A stretch of DNA of 64,000 nt from Bacteroidota bacterium (GCA_947453415.1 CANGGG010000002.1:1-64000), one strand, 5' to 3'. Positions 41,923-51,627 are shown, counted from the first letter of the stretch. Notes: generated by a model from the sequence alone, not told the origin. Numbers and translations are program-made.

Positions 41923-43584
41923 TTATTGCCAAAAAGTTTTTAAAAAATCTTCTTGTTTTTCATAATACTTATTCAAAATCCGATCTTTTTCTATTAAAAT
42001 ATTTTTGTAATCTTGTTTTGATGCCAACATTTCATTCAATCTAAAATTTAGCAAATCGGTATAATAAACGGTTAAATCACTTAAAACAGTTAGTATTTGT
42101 TCGTTTTTATTTTCGCTTATTTCTAATTTATTATACCACGAACAATAATGATAAAAAAGTGGTATCGACCTAAAATTAAATTGATTGTTATAAATAGAAT
42201 AAGTAAAATAAATTACAAAATAATATTCTGCTACTGGTATTTTTCCTTTTCTAAGTGTAAGAATGTTTAAAGGGTTCTCTGGTTTGTAAAAATTTGTTAA
42301 CTGTATTTTCGAATTATTTTTGCAATAGGTATATATGTTACTTAAGTAATTTAAAGTATCAGTATTTGTTAAAAGTGGATTTCCAAATAAATTCAAAGAT
42401 TCTAATATGGCTAAATCTTGGCTTTGTTTGTCGGTGTTTTTTAAATAATTATTTACATTTTTCCAGTACAAAGGTTCATAAAGAATTTTATCTATCTTTT
42501 CTCTGTCTGTTAAATTAGTTTCTTGTTTTTCAATGAATGGGTTTGAATTTATTTCGTAGTTAACAATGCTAATATTTGTAGTTAGTACATTGGTTTTTTC
42601 AAAGTTTTTAAGCGTATAATTTATCTTAATATTTAACTGTTCAGGAAAAGAAATTTTACTATTAAACTCATTGAATATTTCTGTAATCGAAATGCTATCA
42701 ATAATACACAAGCTTTTATCGTTAATGGCTAGTAGCGTTGATTTCTGGGGCTCGAATATGGTTAGTTTTATCTTTTTTATATTCAATGTTTTTTGTCCAA
42801 TCCAAATTGAACAGTTGAATATTTTTCGTTTAAATTTTTCGTTTGGAACAATACTGTATTCAACTATTTTCTCAGTGCCATTAAATGTACTTGAAATTAC
42901 TTTTTTGGTTACATATTTCAATTCATTGAAATCATATAATGGAACAATTGGGAATATAGAACTTGTGCTATTGTCAATGTTTAACAAATCAAAATTTAGC
43001 AATAAATTAGATAAATCTAAACTAGAGATGAATCCTTGATTCAGTAAAGAATCAAAAAAAGCAAACCGACCATTTTCAATACTTAAATTTTTAAAAGTAT
43101 TTGGTTTTACTATTGATGAATAAAAGCCTTCAATGGCTTCATAAATTTGATTTTGATTGGAAGAATACAACCTGTAAAACGATTTTACATTCAAAGAATT
43201 TGATTTGTTCTGTTTTAGTTTTTCAATAAAATCGGTAAATAAAGTATTATAATTTATATCTTTTATTACGACTTCGTTCAGTTCATTTTCCGATTTTTCA
43301 ATTAATATTTTAGTATGTTTAAAGCCATAAATGTTGATAATTTTACTTTTATATCCTATACATTTTATCAATAATTGAACATTTAAAGTATCGTTACTAC
43401 TATACTTAAACTCGCCTAATTCATTGGTAAAAGCTACTACTTTGTGGTTTAAATTGTTTGTGATGGTTGCATAACCAATGGGCTCTAAATTTACTAAATC
43501 TAACACCACTCCTTCTATGCTATGCTGCGCATACAAATTCATAAAAAACAAAATTTGAAGGGTAAAAAGAAGGAGTTTTTTCAT
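41923..43584 (-). CDS. Secreted protein with carboxypeptidase-like regulatory (CarboxypepD_reg-like) N-terminal domain
   Basis: HSIEGVVLDLVNLEPIGYATITNNLNHKVVAFTNELGEFKYSSNDTLNVQLLIKCIGYKSKIIN; signal peptide. Confidence 0.75.
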   Translation of the reverse strand: MKKLLLFTLQILFFMNLYAQHSIEGVVLDLVNLEPIGYATITNNLNHKVVAFTNELGEFKYSSNDTLNVQLLIKCIGYKSKIINIYGFKHTKILIEKSENELNEVVIKDINYNTLFTDFIEKLKQNKSNSLNVKSFYRLYSSNQNQIYEAIEGFYSSIVKPNTFKNLSIENGRFAFFDSLLNQGFISSLDLSNLLLNFDLLNIDNSTSSIFPIVPLYDFNELKYVTKKVISSTFNGTEKIVEYSIVPNEKFKRKIFNCSIWIGQKTLNIKKIKLTIFEPQKSTLLAINDKSLCIIDSISITEIFNEFNSKISFPEQLNIKINYTLKNFEKTNVLTTNISIVNYEINSNPFIEKQETNLTDREKIDKILYEPLYWKNVNNYLKNTDKQSQDLAILESLNLFGNPLLTNTDTLNYLSNIYTYCKNNSKIQLTNFYKPENPLNILTLRKGKIPVAEYYFVIYFTYSIYNNQFNFRSIPLFYHYCSWYNKLEISENKNEQILTVLSDLTVYYTDLLNFRLNEMLASKQDYKNILIEKDRILNKYYEKQEDFLKTFWQ

Positions 43585-43602
43585 TAATAGAACAATGCTT
43601 AT

Positions 43603-44073
43603 TTACATTTTTATATATTTAATTAAATTCAGTTGCTTTTGATTTTGTAAATAACTTTCAAATTTAACAAAAAGAGTATTTTCGTTGAGCTCAACAATTG
43701 AGTATTGTAAAGTATCATTAGGTAATATAGTTGTAAAATGATTATTATCTTCAACAATATATATACCTTTATATTCTTGAACATCAAATTTTGAACAAAA
43801 AAGTGTTCCTTCATTAAACACAACAGTATCATTATTTTTAAAGGTTATGTAATCATCTTTGTCACATAATGCGTATTCAGCATAAATATTAGTTAATGTG
43901 TCTGAACTATTTGGATCTTTCAAACCAGGTGTCATCATATATGAACTCATTATCCAATTGTTAGACATTAGTAATTCTTTTGTTGTCTTTTGAATTATTG
44001 TTTCTTTATCTTTAGCGCAAGAAACATAGAAAAAGGCAAGTATTATTAATTTTGTTATCAGTTTATTTCTCAT
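43603..44073 (-). CDS. Small lipoprotein, lipocalin-like fold suspected
   Basis: Lipobox LAFFYVSCAKD; short beta-rich domain (LLMSNNWIMSSYMMTPG..YKGIYIVEDNNHFTTI). Confidence 0.45.
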   Translation of the reverse strand: MRNKLITKLIILAFFYVSCAKDKETIIQKTTKELLMSNNWIMSSYMMTPGLKDPNSSDTLTNIYAEYALCDKDDYITFKNNDTVVFNEGTLFCSKFDVQEYKGIYIVEDNNHFTTILPNDTLQYSIVELNENTLFVKFESYLQNQKQLNLIKYIKM

Positions 44074-44076
44074 CTG

Positions 44077-45492
44077 TTAAATTGGTTTTATATCTTTTAT
44101 TATTATTAAATTTTTTGCTTTAGGAACTATATAAAATAGATTATTTGAAAAAAATTGAGGAGCAGATTTCAGTAATTTTATGTCTTTATAAATTTCAAAT
44201 TTATTTATCATTTTATCGGTTAATATATTGTATGATATATATTTATAAGAACTATCTTCAAAAACTAAAAGTTCAACTATATTATGATTTATTTTCATAT
44301 CCACAATTATAAATCTAATTTCATCGTCAAATCCATTTGTCTTGCTTAAAATGATTTTATTAAAAGGTATTTTCAATTCTTTTGACTTTTTTGTTTTATA
44401 ATTAATCAATTCATTTGTAATTTTATTTATTAAATAGTCACCATTTAGTTTATATTCTGAATAATTATTCCCTAATTCTAATTCATTATGAATTTTGGGT
44501 ATATTAATGCAATTATTAGTATCCAAATATAACATATCATCTAATTTACATTTACAAATCCACTTATGATTATTGTCTTTGAGTATGATTTTATTTTTCA
44601 GAACGTTTACGTATAAATAGTTTTCTAACACACTAAATTCAAATTGAGAAAAACTATATTCATTATTTAATAATTTTGTTGATAATGGATAAATTATAGG
44701 ACTCACTGCTCCTTTGTTGTATACCAATAATGCAATTATTGGTAAAATTACAGTGTCTAATCGTGAATCTATCATTGTATCTTTTAAATACTCAGAATAT
44801 ACCATTAGGTATAAACTTTTATCACCCACAAAAAAACTACTTATTTTAAAGGGTAGTTTTTGATTCACAGACTTAAAATAATTCTCAGCAATAGATAAAT
44901 TTTCAGTACTTCCATTAAAACTTTTTTTGTAAATATCTACCAGAAGTTGCTCGTTTAAACTTAAACCAAAAGAAGTTGAATTTACTAAATTTGTTACAAT
45001 TAAATTGTTTTTTTGAGGGTTTAACAAATACAAAAGATTATTTTTGATAATACTTTTAAATCTAATATCTGGCTTAAAATCTAATTGAATAGAATCCCCA
45101 TTTTCAAAACTTAATTCGTTTAAAGTATCAACTCTACTATCAATATTTCTTAATAAACTTCCTAATATTTTATTGTTATTTTTAAAAGCAGTAAAATAAT
45201 TTTGTGAAGTATTTGAGTATAGTTTGTACAAGCTATCTGAAATTAGAACTTTAAAATTTTTAATTTTACTTCCAACAATCTCTTCCATGATATAAAGAGA
45301 ATCCTCAACCATTGTTGAGCTAAGTAAAAACGTAATTTTATATTTATTTGAAATATTATTTAGAGAATACAAATATCCATTACATTTTACACAATCATTT
45401 AAATTTACAGCTACTTTTATTTCAAAATTGCTTGACTTAGCAATAGTGAAATAAAGTAAATAAAAAACTAAAATAAATATTTTATTTTTCAT
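44077..45492 (-). CDS. Secreted protein of unknown function with CxxC motif near the N-terminus
   Basis: Signal peptide MKNKIFILVFYLLYFTIAKS; VNLNDCVKCNGYLYSLNNISNKYKITFLLSS (thioredoxin-like start); long beta-rich C-terminal region. Confidence 0.55.
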   Translation of the reverse strand: MKNKIFILVFYLLYFTIAKSSNFEIKVAVNLNDCVKCNGYLYSLNNISNKYKITFLLSSTMVEDSLYIMEEIVGSKIKNFKVLISDSLYKLYSNTSQNYFTAFKNNNKILGSLLRNIDSRVDTLNELSFENGDSIQLDFKPDIRFKSIIKNNLLYLLNPQKNNLIVTNLVNSTSFGLSLNEQLLVDIYKKSFNGSTENLSIAENYFKSVNQKLPFKISSFFVGDKSLYLMVYSEYLKDTMIDSRLDTVILPIIALLVYNKGAVSPIIYPLSTKLLNNEYSFSQFEFSVLENYLYVNVLKNKIILKDNNHKWICKCKLDDMLYLDTNNCINIPKIHNELELGNNYSEYKLNGDYLINKITNELINYKTKKSKELKIPFNKIILSKTNGFDDEIRFIIVDMKINHNIVELLVFEDSSYKYISYNILTDKMINKFEIYKDIKLLKSAPQFFSNNLFYIVPKAKNLIIIKDIKPI

Positions 45493-45535
45493 AATAATTG
45501 GAAACAAGTAATTAGTACTTGTTTCCATTTTTTAA

Positions 45536-45820
45536 TTAGTTAGTAGTTGCTTCAATTTCATCTTTAGCTTCATCATTATCTGCCGATTTGATGACATTTA
45601 AAACAACCCAATCACCTGGAAAACCATAAATTACAATATGACTACCAGATTTACTAGAACCAGTGTAACATATTCCCGCTCCAGGGCAGTTAAATGTAAT
45701 TGATGTAATTCCATCGCCTGCAATTAAAGTTGCTTGCCCTTGGTGAATTATAGCTTTTGATTCAATTGTACTTAGTCCTAAAGCGGCTGTAAATACTAAA
45801 CTATATATTATTTTTTTCAT
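45536..45820 (-). CDS. Small (94 aa) secreted protein of unknown function with two Cys
   Basis: Signal peptide MKKIIYSLVFTAALGLSTIESKA; mature region with FNCPGAGICYTGSSKSGSH and acidic tail. Confidence 0.55.
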   Translation of the reverse strand: MKKIIYSLVFTAALGLSTIESKAIIHQGQATLIAGDGITSITFNCPGAGICYTGSSKSGSHIVIYGFPGDWVVLNVIKSADNDEAKDEIEATTN

Positions 45821-45986
45821 TTTTATTATTCTTTAAACGTTTTTGATTTATTACTTTGAATGCAATTAATATTTTAATTAATACCTTTTAGTCATATTTT
45901 GATAATTTAAAACAAGGCGTATAAAATCCTTTTGTCCGTTTATGCTTAATATTCTCCAAGAACATTTATTGCAATTATTTTTTTTC

Positions 45987-46214
45987 AGCTACTTTCGCAG
46001 CTAGATAGGGTGTAGTTTTATTAGCATAGGTTTACACTTTTATTCCCGATTTTATCGGGATAAAGCTTGTGGGTGTTCACGCACCTGCAAGTTTTTTTTG
46101 TTTACTTTACATTTATTTTTTCCAAAAGTAAAGTATCGGTTTTTATTTTTTATGGTACTAAATAATCAATTTTAAACATGGTACTTTGTAACCATATATG
46201 GTCATAAAGTACCA
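45987..46214. promoter_or_regulatory. Repeated non-coding element, copy A: GNRA-type hairpin (45987-46002), hairpin plus T8 (46066-46099), minus-strand TACTTTTG -7 box (46123-46130), 36-bp dyad (46179-46214)
   Basis: Near-identical blocks and order to copy B at 51628-51843; sequence compared by eye. Confidence 0.8.
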
Positions 46215-46350
46215 GGAGATTTTAGTTACTAAAAAAACTTAGCATATGATTATAAATAGATTATAAAAAATGCCTATGGAAGTAATAATTTTTACTTTAC
46301 CCTTACTAAACTTCCTCATATTATTGAAAACACTTAAAATAAAAAAAAAT

Positions 46351-46671
46351 ATGAATTACACAGGAAATGAAGATCATGCTATTTCATTAGCAGATGCTGC
46401 TGAACTAACAGCCCGTTATCGCGCTCAATTTAGCGCAGAAACATTTTACATTAAAGGAGAGTATTTTGGAAAAAATGCACTTAATTCGTTGCTTAAACAA
46501 GCTGGTTGTGTAGGTGCCCGCATGTACTATGGTTTAAAAGCCGACCAAACCCAATGTTTGGTAATAGTAGGTGTAGATTCAAACGGCAATGACATGACCA
46601 CTGGTGAAATTATGGAAATGGGATTACCCTGCCCAACCCGTTGTTCAGCTGATAACGCTTTAAATTGCTAA
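46351..46671 (+). CDS. Small Bacteroidota protein of unknown function with C-terminal CPxxC
   Basis: MNYTGNEDHAISLADAAELTARYRAQF..ALNSLLKQAGCVGARMYYGLKADQTQCLVIVGVDSNGNDMTTGEIMEMGLPCPTRCSADNALNC. The ORF opens at 46270, but the Met at 46351 is the more plausible start. Confidence 0.65.
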   Translation: MNYTGNEDHAISLADAAELTARYRAQFSAETFYIKGEYFGKNALNSLLKQAGCVGARMYYGLKADQTQCLVIVGVDSNGNDMTTGEIMEMGLPCPTRCSADNALNC

Positions 46672-47282
46672 TCTTTTTTGACATATTACTCAATTTAGCA
46701 TGCCTATCCTCCTTTTTATTGGGGATAGGTAAGTTTAATTGTTTTTCAAATCAAACTAAAGTATTTTTTTATTTTATATTGTTTACATTAATTAATCAAA
46801 TAGCAATTGATTATTGTTTTATCATTAAAACTAATAACATAATTTTCTTTAATTTATACCTTACTTTATGTTTTTTTTACAGTAGTTATGTTTTTACTAA
46901 ACATATTGTAAATAATATTTTCATCATTATTTTTTTATTTCTTACGATGGCATGGTTATTTTATACAAAAGGTATATATGCATTTAATATTTATGTATTT
47001 ATTCTTTGTTCCCTATTTACATGTGTTACCAACAGTATTCTAATTTTAAAATTAGTAAAAAAAGACGATTTATTGTTTAACAATCCACAGTTTTATATCA
47101 GCTCAGGATTACTCATTTTTATGTTTTCCATGTCGGCACCATTGCTTTTAATGAATTATATTACAAGCTCTCATTTTAAAATATTAGCTAATTTCTATTC
47201 AGTATTTAGTTCAATTGTTACCGTTATAGTTAACCTATTTTACATCAAAGCCTTTTTATGCAGCAAGAAACAGATATCTTAA
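46665..47282 (+). CDS. Multi-pass (about 6 TM) integral membrane protein, unknown function
   Basis: Six hydrophobic segments, TTG start overlapping the upstream stop; followed by a histidine kinase gene overlapping by 25 nt. Confidence 0.7.
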   Translation: MLIFFDILLNLACLSSFLLGIGKFNCFSNQTKVFFYFILFTLINQIAIDYCFIIKTNNIIFFNLYLTLCFFYSSYVFTKHIVNNIFIIIFLFLTMAWLFYTKGIYAFNIYVFILCSLFTCVTNSILILKLVKKDDLLFNNPQFYISSGLLIFMFSMSAPLLLMNYITSSHFKILANFYSVFSSIVTVIVNLFYIKAFLCSKKQIS

Positions 47283-48022
47283 TCATGATGTTAGTTACCT
47301 CGGCCATGATGTTATTATTATCGGGCTTTTTTGTGTATGTGGTAATAGTATATCAAGGAAGATCCCGTAATAAACAATTGGAAATATTTAATGCCACCAT
47401 GGAAGCCCAAGATGCAGAACAAGGCCGCATAGCTCGCGATTTACACGATCATTTAGGGCCAACTTTATCTATTATTAAAATGCAAATGGATGCCATTAGC
47501 AATGATGGATTAAATGAAATGGATGTACAAATGAAACATGATATAACCAGACAAATGGAACATGCCATCAACGATTTACGGAGTATAGCCCATAACTTGA
47601 TTCCTAAAACATTTTCCGAGTATGGTTTTATTAAATCGCTAGACTATTATATTTTACGCATTAAGGAATTTAACAATATACATATTACCCACTCCTTACC
47701 AAATTGGGATACCCCCATAGAGCACAATTTTGAAATTACTTTATTCAGAATTTTACAGGAACTATTTCAAAACACCTTGAAACACGCCAAAGCACAGCAC
47801 ATACATTTAAATATTTACATTGAAAACAAGGTGCTTACATTACATTATACCGATGACGGAGTGGGTATGAATGAAAATAGTGATATTAGCAAAGGAATTG
47901 GTCTTAATAATATGGCCAATAGAACAACGCTGCTTCATGGCAATATGAAATTAAACAAACAATTGACAAGCGGATTTGAAATCGTATTTACTTTTAAACT
48001 AACCCCTCATTATGTCAAATAA
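47258..48022 (+). CDS. HisKA_3 sensor histidine kinase (NarX/LiaS type)
   Basis: N-terminal TM; H-box QGRIARDLHDHLGPTLSIIKMQMDAI; N-box LFQNTLKHAKA; DDGVGMNE; GIGLNNMANRTTLLHG. Confidence 0.93.
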   Translation: MQQETDILIMMLVTSAMMLLLSGFFVYVVIVYQGRSRNKQLEIFNATMEAQDAEQGRIARDLHDHLGPTLSIIKMQMDAISNDGLNEMDVQMKHDITRQMEHAINDLRSIAHNLIPKTFSEYGFIKSLDYYILRIKEFNNIHITHSLPNWDTPIEHNFEITLFRILQELFQNTLKHAKAQHIHLNIYIENKVLTLHYTDDGVGMNENSDISKGIGLNNMANRTTLLHGNMKLNKQLTSGFEIVFTFKLTPHYVK

Positions 48023-48686
48023 TAAACCTTGGGCACTCATAGTTGACGACCACCCTATGTATAGTGCAGGATTAAAAAATGCACTTTCCAAAACCTATAA
48101 ATTTGATAAAATAGAAGAAGCATCAAACGGAAAAGCTGCCGTTGATATGATAAAGATTAATCCTAAAATTGATGTAATTTTTATGGATATAGACATGCCC
48201 ATCATGAATGGCGTTGAAGCTTCTAAATTAATATTGGAGTATAATCCTCAAATAAAAATAATAGTTACCACCATGTTTAGTGAGCCTAAGTATATTAAAC
48301 AAATGGTGCAACTAAATGTAATTGGATATTTACTTAAAGACAGCAACTTAGGCGAAATTACCAAGGCCCTAGATATGGTGCTAGATAACCAACAATATTA
48401 CAGCCCTAAAGTACAAGCACTGATATTAGATGCTTACAAAGAAATTGATAAAAGAAAAAAACCAAACACTACGCAAGGTGAAATAACCAACAGCCAAAAA
48501 CAGGTGTTAGCATTACTATGCCAACAACATTCTAATATTGAAATAGCTAAAAATCTAGATATTTCGGAATTAACCGTTAAACGACACAGGCAAGATTTAT
48601 TAGAAAGGACAGGCTCAAAAAACCTTGCAGGATTGATTATTTATGCCATTGAAAACAATATATATTCCGTTAAAAAAACATTGTAG
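48012..48686 (+). CDS. LuxR/NarL family response regulator
   Basis: Receiver: ALIVDDHPMYSAGL..VIFMDIDMPIMNGVEASK..GYLLKDSN; HTH: LCQQHSNIEIAKNLDISELTVKRHRQDLLERTG. Confidence 0.95.
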   Translation: MSNNKPWALIVDDHPMYSAGLKNALSKTYKFDKIEEASNGKAAVDMIKINPKIDVIFMDIDMPIMNGVEASKLILEYNPQIKIIVTTMFSEPKYIKQMVQLNVIGYLLKDSNLGEITKALDMVLDNQQYYSPKVQALILDAYKEIDKRKKPNTTQGEITNSQKQVLALLCQQHSNIEIAKNLDISELTVKRHRQDLLERTGSKNLAGLIIYAIENNIYSVKKTL

Positions 48687-48730
48687 ATTTTATTTCGGTT
48701 AACATAAATAACTGTAGTCCGATAGCTATT

Positions 48731-48812
48731 GGACCCTTTGCTATGGTTTGGCTTCAGACTACGCATAGTAATAAAAACAAAGGGTCCTCACAAATTCGTG
48801 AAAACCCTTTTT
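48731..48812 (+). terminator. Composite hairpin/terminator downstream of the two-component operon, with two mutually exclusive stems
   Basis: GGACCCTTTG (48731-48740), CAAAGGGTCC (48778-48787) and ACCCTTTTT (48804-48812): the middle segment can pair with either neighbour. Confidence 0.6.
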
Positions 48813-48833
48813 ATAAAAAAACAATTTAACAAT

Positions 48834-50042
48834 CTAATTTTTTAATAATTTAATTGTTTCAGTTAAACCGTTTGTGTCCGTTATAGTAATAAAATATAAA
48901 CCAGTTTTTAGTTCTGAAAGTTCAATATCATTTAGGTCTAAGTTTTCAGATTTATAAACTATTTGTCCTTGTAAATTTAAAATAGAAATAGCGTTTAGTT
49001 TACTTTGAGTTCCATTATTAATATTTATTTTGTCGGTAAACGGATTTGGGTAAATTGAAAATAAAACTTTGTTGTTGAATTGTTCCTTAACTGATGTTGT
49101 TAAAGTTGACAAATCAATATTTACAACACTGTTGTCCGTTGAAACCGTTAAATTTATTGTAGAATAAGGGATTCCATTTACAATGGGCTGTATTAAATAA
49201 TTTCCTGCTTCAATTTTATCTAAACTATATTCACCATTGAAATTATTTGATACAGAATGTCTAAATACCTTCGACTTGTTTATGTTGTATAAGAGCAAAG
49301 AGGTGTTACCAATAAAATTAGTTCCATTAGATACTTTTCCGGTAAGTTTTAACAAGCCACTTAGCATTGATGGTTCTTTCAAGTCAATGTTAATATTTGT
49401 CAAATTTGATGTTGGAATAATTTTAAGCGCACTATCTATTTTTTCAGAATTACCATAATAAGTAGGAATTACATTACTAGAATTTAGTATGCATGTGTCA
49501 CAAATTATAGGTTGAGCCCAAATAATGAAAGTGTCATTAGTTAAGTTATTAAATGAATAATTGCCTATTCCATTTATTTGTGCGAATCTAACAGAAACCA
49601 AATTACTGTCATTTCTTTTTAATAAATGAACATTGCCTTTATTGATATTTGTACCTCTCCATTTCACATTTCCTGATAAGTTAAAAATATTACTGGCTGA
49701 AACAGATATTGTTGAAATGCTTTGAATAGTATCTTGTTTAAGATTCCATCTTGTTGGATTAATCAAGTCTCTAACAAAATGATTTAATTTAAGTATAACT
49801 TGATAATTACCTCCAGTAAAAAATTCATAAGATGCACTATCAAATTTTTCAAATAAGATATTTCCGCCTCCCTGAAAATACCAATTTGCAGTAAAGCTAT
49901 CATTTGATGTTTTGGTAAAAGTGGATGTATTAATCGTTGTTACTTTTTTACTAACTATATTGTAAGTAAAACTAGCTGTTTGTGAGTTGGCGGAATTGAA
50001 TCCTAAAAATAATACTGAAAATAAAATAATTTGTGTTTTCAT
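48834..50042 (-). CDS. Secreted protein with T9SS type A sorting domain
   Basis: Signal peptide; SIYPNPFTDKININNGTQSKLNAISILNLQGQIVYKSENLDLNDIELSELKTGLYFITITDTNGLTETIKLLKN. Confidence 0.85.
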   Translation of the reverse strand: MKTQIILFSVLFLGFNSANSQTASFTYNIVSKKVTTINTSTFTKTSNDSFTANWYFQGGGNILFEKFDSASYEFFTGGNYQVILKLNHFVRDLINPTRWNLKQDTIQSISTISVSASNIFNLSGNVKWRGTNINKGNVHLLKRNDSNLVSVRFAQINGIGNYSFNNLTNDTFIIWAQPIICDTCILNSSNVIPTYYGNSEKIDSALKIIPTSNLTNINIDLKEPSMLSGLLKLTGKVSNGTNFIGNTSLLLYNINKSKVFRHSVSNNFNGEYSLDKIEAGNYLIQPIVNGIPYSTINLTVSTDNSVVNIDLSTLTTSVKEQFNNKVLFSIYPNPFTDKININNGTQSKLNAISILNLQGQIVYKSENLDLNDIELSELKTGLYFITITDTNGLTETIKLLKN

Positions 50043-50044
50043 GT

Positions 50045-51508
50045 TTATAATTTATTAATAATTTTCGAATCTATAATTTGACCATTGGTAACTAGACCTA
50101 CATAGTAGTTGCCATTTGCTAAGTTACTTACATTTATGCTTTGAGTATTTAAACCTATTGCAACGTTACAATTATTATATGATAAAGTATTACCATTTAA
50201 ATCAAATATGATAATATTACAAGAAATAATATTTTGTTTGATTTCATACGCTACATTAATGTTGTTGGTAGTTGGGTTAGGTGAAATGTTAGTTATTGAA
50301 CCTACAACTAAATTAGTAGTATTTTGGTTTAATTTTGATTGTGCATTTGATATTGCAAGTTGATTTTTTAAATTGTCTAAATCTCTTTGTTGATCTTTAA
50401 TTGATTGAATTAAAACAGGAATTAGAGTAATATAATTTACATTGTGATAACCAGCTGCGTCAATTTTTACTGCTTCAGGTAAAATTTCTTTGAGTTCTTG
50501 TGCTATTACACCATATTGTTTATTTGTTGGAAACTCATATCTCTCTCTATTACCTAGGCTGTCTTTTCGTTCGGTCTTATAAATATCTTGTTTGTAGTTG
50601 TATGTATATATATTAATTTTTTTAATTAAATCTATTCCGTTATCAATCATTTTTATATCTTTTTTGAATCTGCTATCAGAAGGTAAGTATGCACCTGTGC
50701 ATATAATGTTACCATTAACAGAAAGCTTTTCAGAAGGGAAAACTGTATTTATTCCCACATTATCAGTATTAGAATTAATTACCATTGCTGCATTAGCAGT
50801 TGCTATATTGTAGAAGGCAAAATTACCTGGATCACCGAGATTAAAATTAAGAAATCCAGAAGTGTATAAGCCCCAACTCTTACCACTTGGAATATTTTCC
50901 ATATAAATCTGTGCTCCTGTAGGTCCATTCTGAATAATGTTGATACCGTCATTTTGTTCGCTACTAGATACTGTGAATTTTAGAAATGGGTTTGAAGTTC
51001 CAAGACCTAATTTGCCATTATTAAGTAATGTCATATATTCAAAAAAACCTAAGTTTGGATTTCCTGATATAGGAATTTGATTATTGCGAAAAGCAAATAT
51101 TAGTCTGTTAGCACTATTTTGTTCACTAGAACCGTCTTGCCACGAAATCACAGCGTCTTTTATGTCACCTGTAACTCTTTCTCTAAGTCCTAAGTTAACT
51201 GCATTAAAGTCCCACTGAGTTCTGAATCCAGTGAATTTGGCTCCAGTAGGAGGATTATTAATTCTGTCTCCAATAGAGTTCCACCTACTTTTCAGGGTAA
51301 AAGGACCAACAGAACCTGATTCAACTTGAGTAATAACATCGTCAAAAACTTCAAGCCTGCCTACGGGATTTGAAGTACCAAGGCCAACTTTTCCAGTTCT
51401 ACTAATAATGTCAGTAGTGTTGTTGTTTCCAGACCATTGTTGTGCTGATACTGAAATGTGAATTAATGTGATTGCTGAAAGTGTCAGCATTATTTTTAAT
51501 TTTTTCAT
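50045..51508 (-). CDS. Tail-fiber/S74 intramolecular chaperone domain protein with T9SS sorting domain
   Basis: AYLPSDSRFKKDIKMIDNGIDLIKKINIYTYNYK..YGVIAQELKEILPEAVK (Peptidase_S74), then ISPNPTTNNINVAYEIKQ..LANGNYYVGLVTNGQIIDSKIINKL. Confidence 0.88.
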   Translation of the reverse strand: MKKLKIMLTLSAITLIHISVSAQQWSGNNNTTDIISRTGKVGLGTSNPVGRLEVFDDVITQVESGSVGPFTLKSRWNSIGDRINNPPTGAKFTGFRTQWDFNAVNLGLRERVTGDIKDAVISWQDGSSEQNSANRLIFAFRNNQIPISGNPNLGFFEYMTLLNNGKLGLGTSNPFLKFTVSSSEQNDGINIIQNGPTGAQIYMENIPSGKSWGLYTSGFLNFNLGDPGNFAFYNIATANAAMVINSNTDNVGINTVFPSEKLSVNGNIICTGAYLPSDSRFKKDIKMIDNGIDLIKKINIYTYNYKQDIYKTERKDSLGNRERYEFPTNKQYGVIAQELKEILPEAVKIDAAGYHNVNYITLIPVLIQSIKDQQRDLDNLKNQLAISNAQSKLNQNTTNLVVGSITNISPNPTTNNINVAYEIKQNIISCNIIIFDLNGNTLSYNNCNVAIGLNTQSINVSNLANGNYYVGLVTNGQIIDSKIINKL

Positions 51509-51627
51509 GATGTTTGTTTTGGTTGATTTTATTTTTTTTATTTATTTTATTGAGGCTTTTACTTTCTATGATTATCAAAGCGCAAACAACCGAACAATGC
51601 ACACAGCATTGCATACATTTATTTTTT

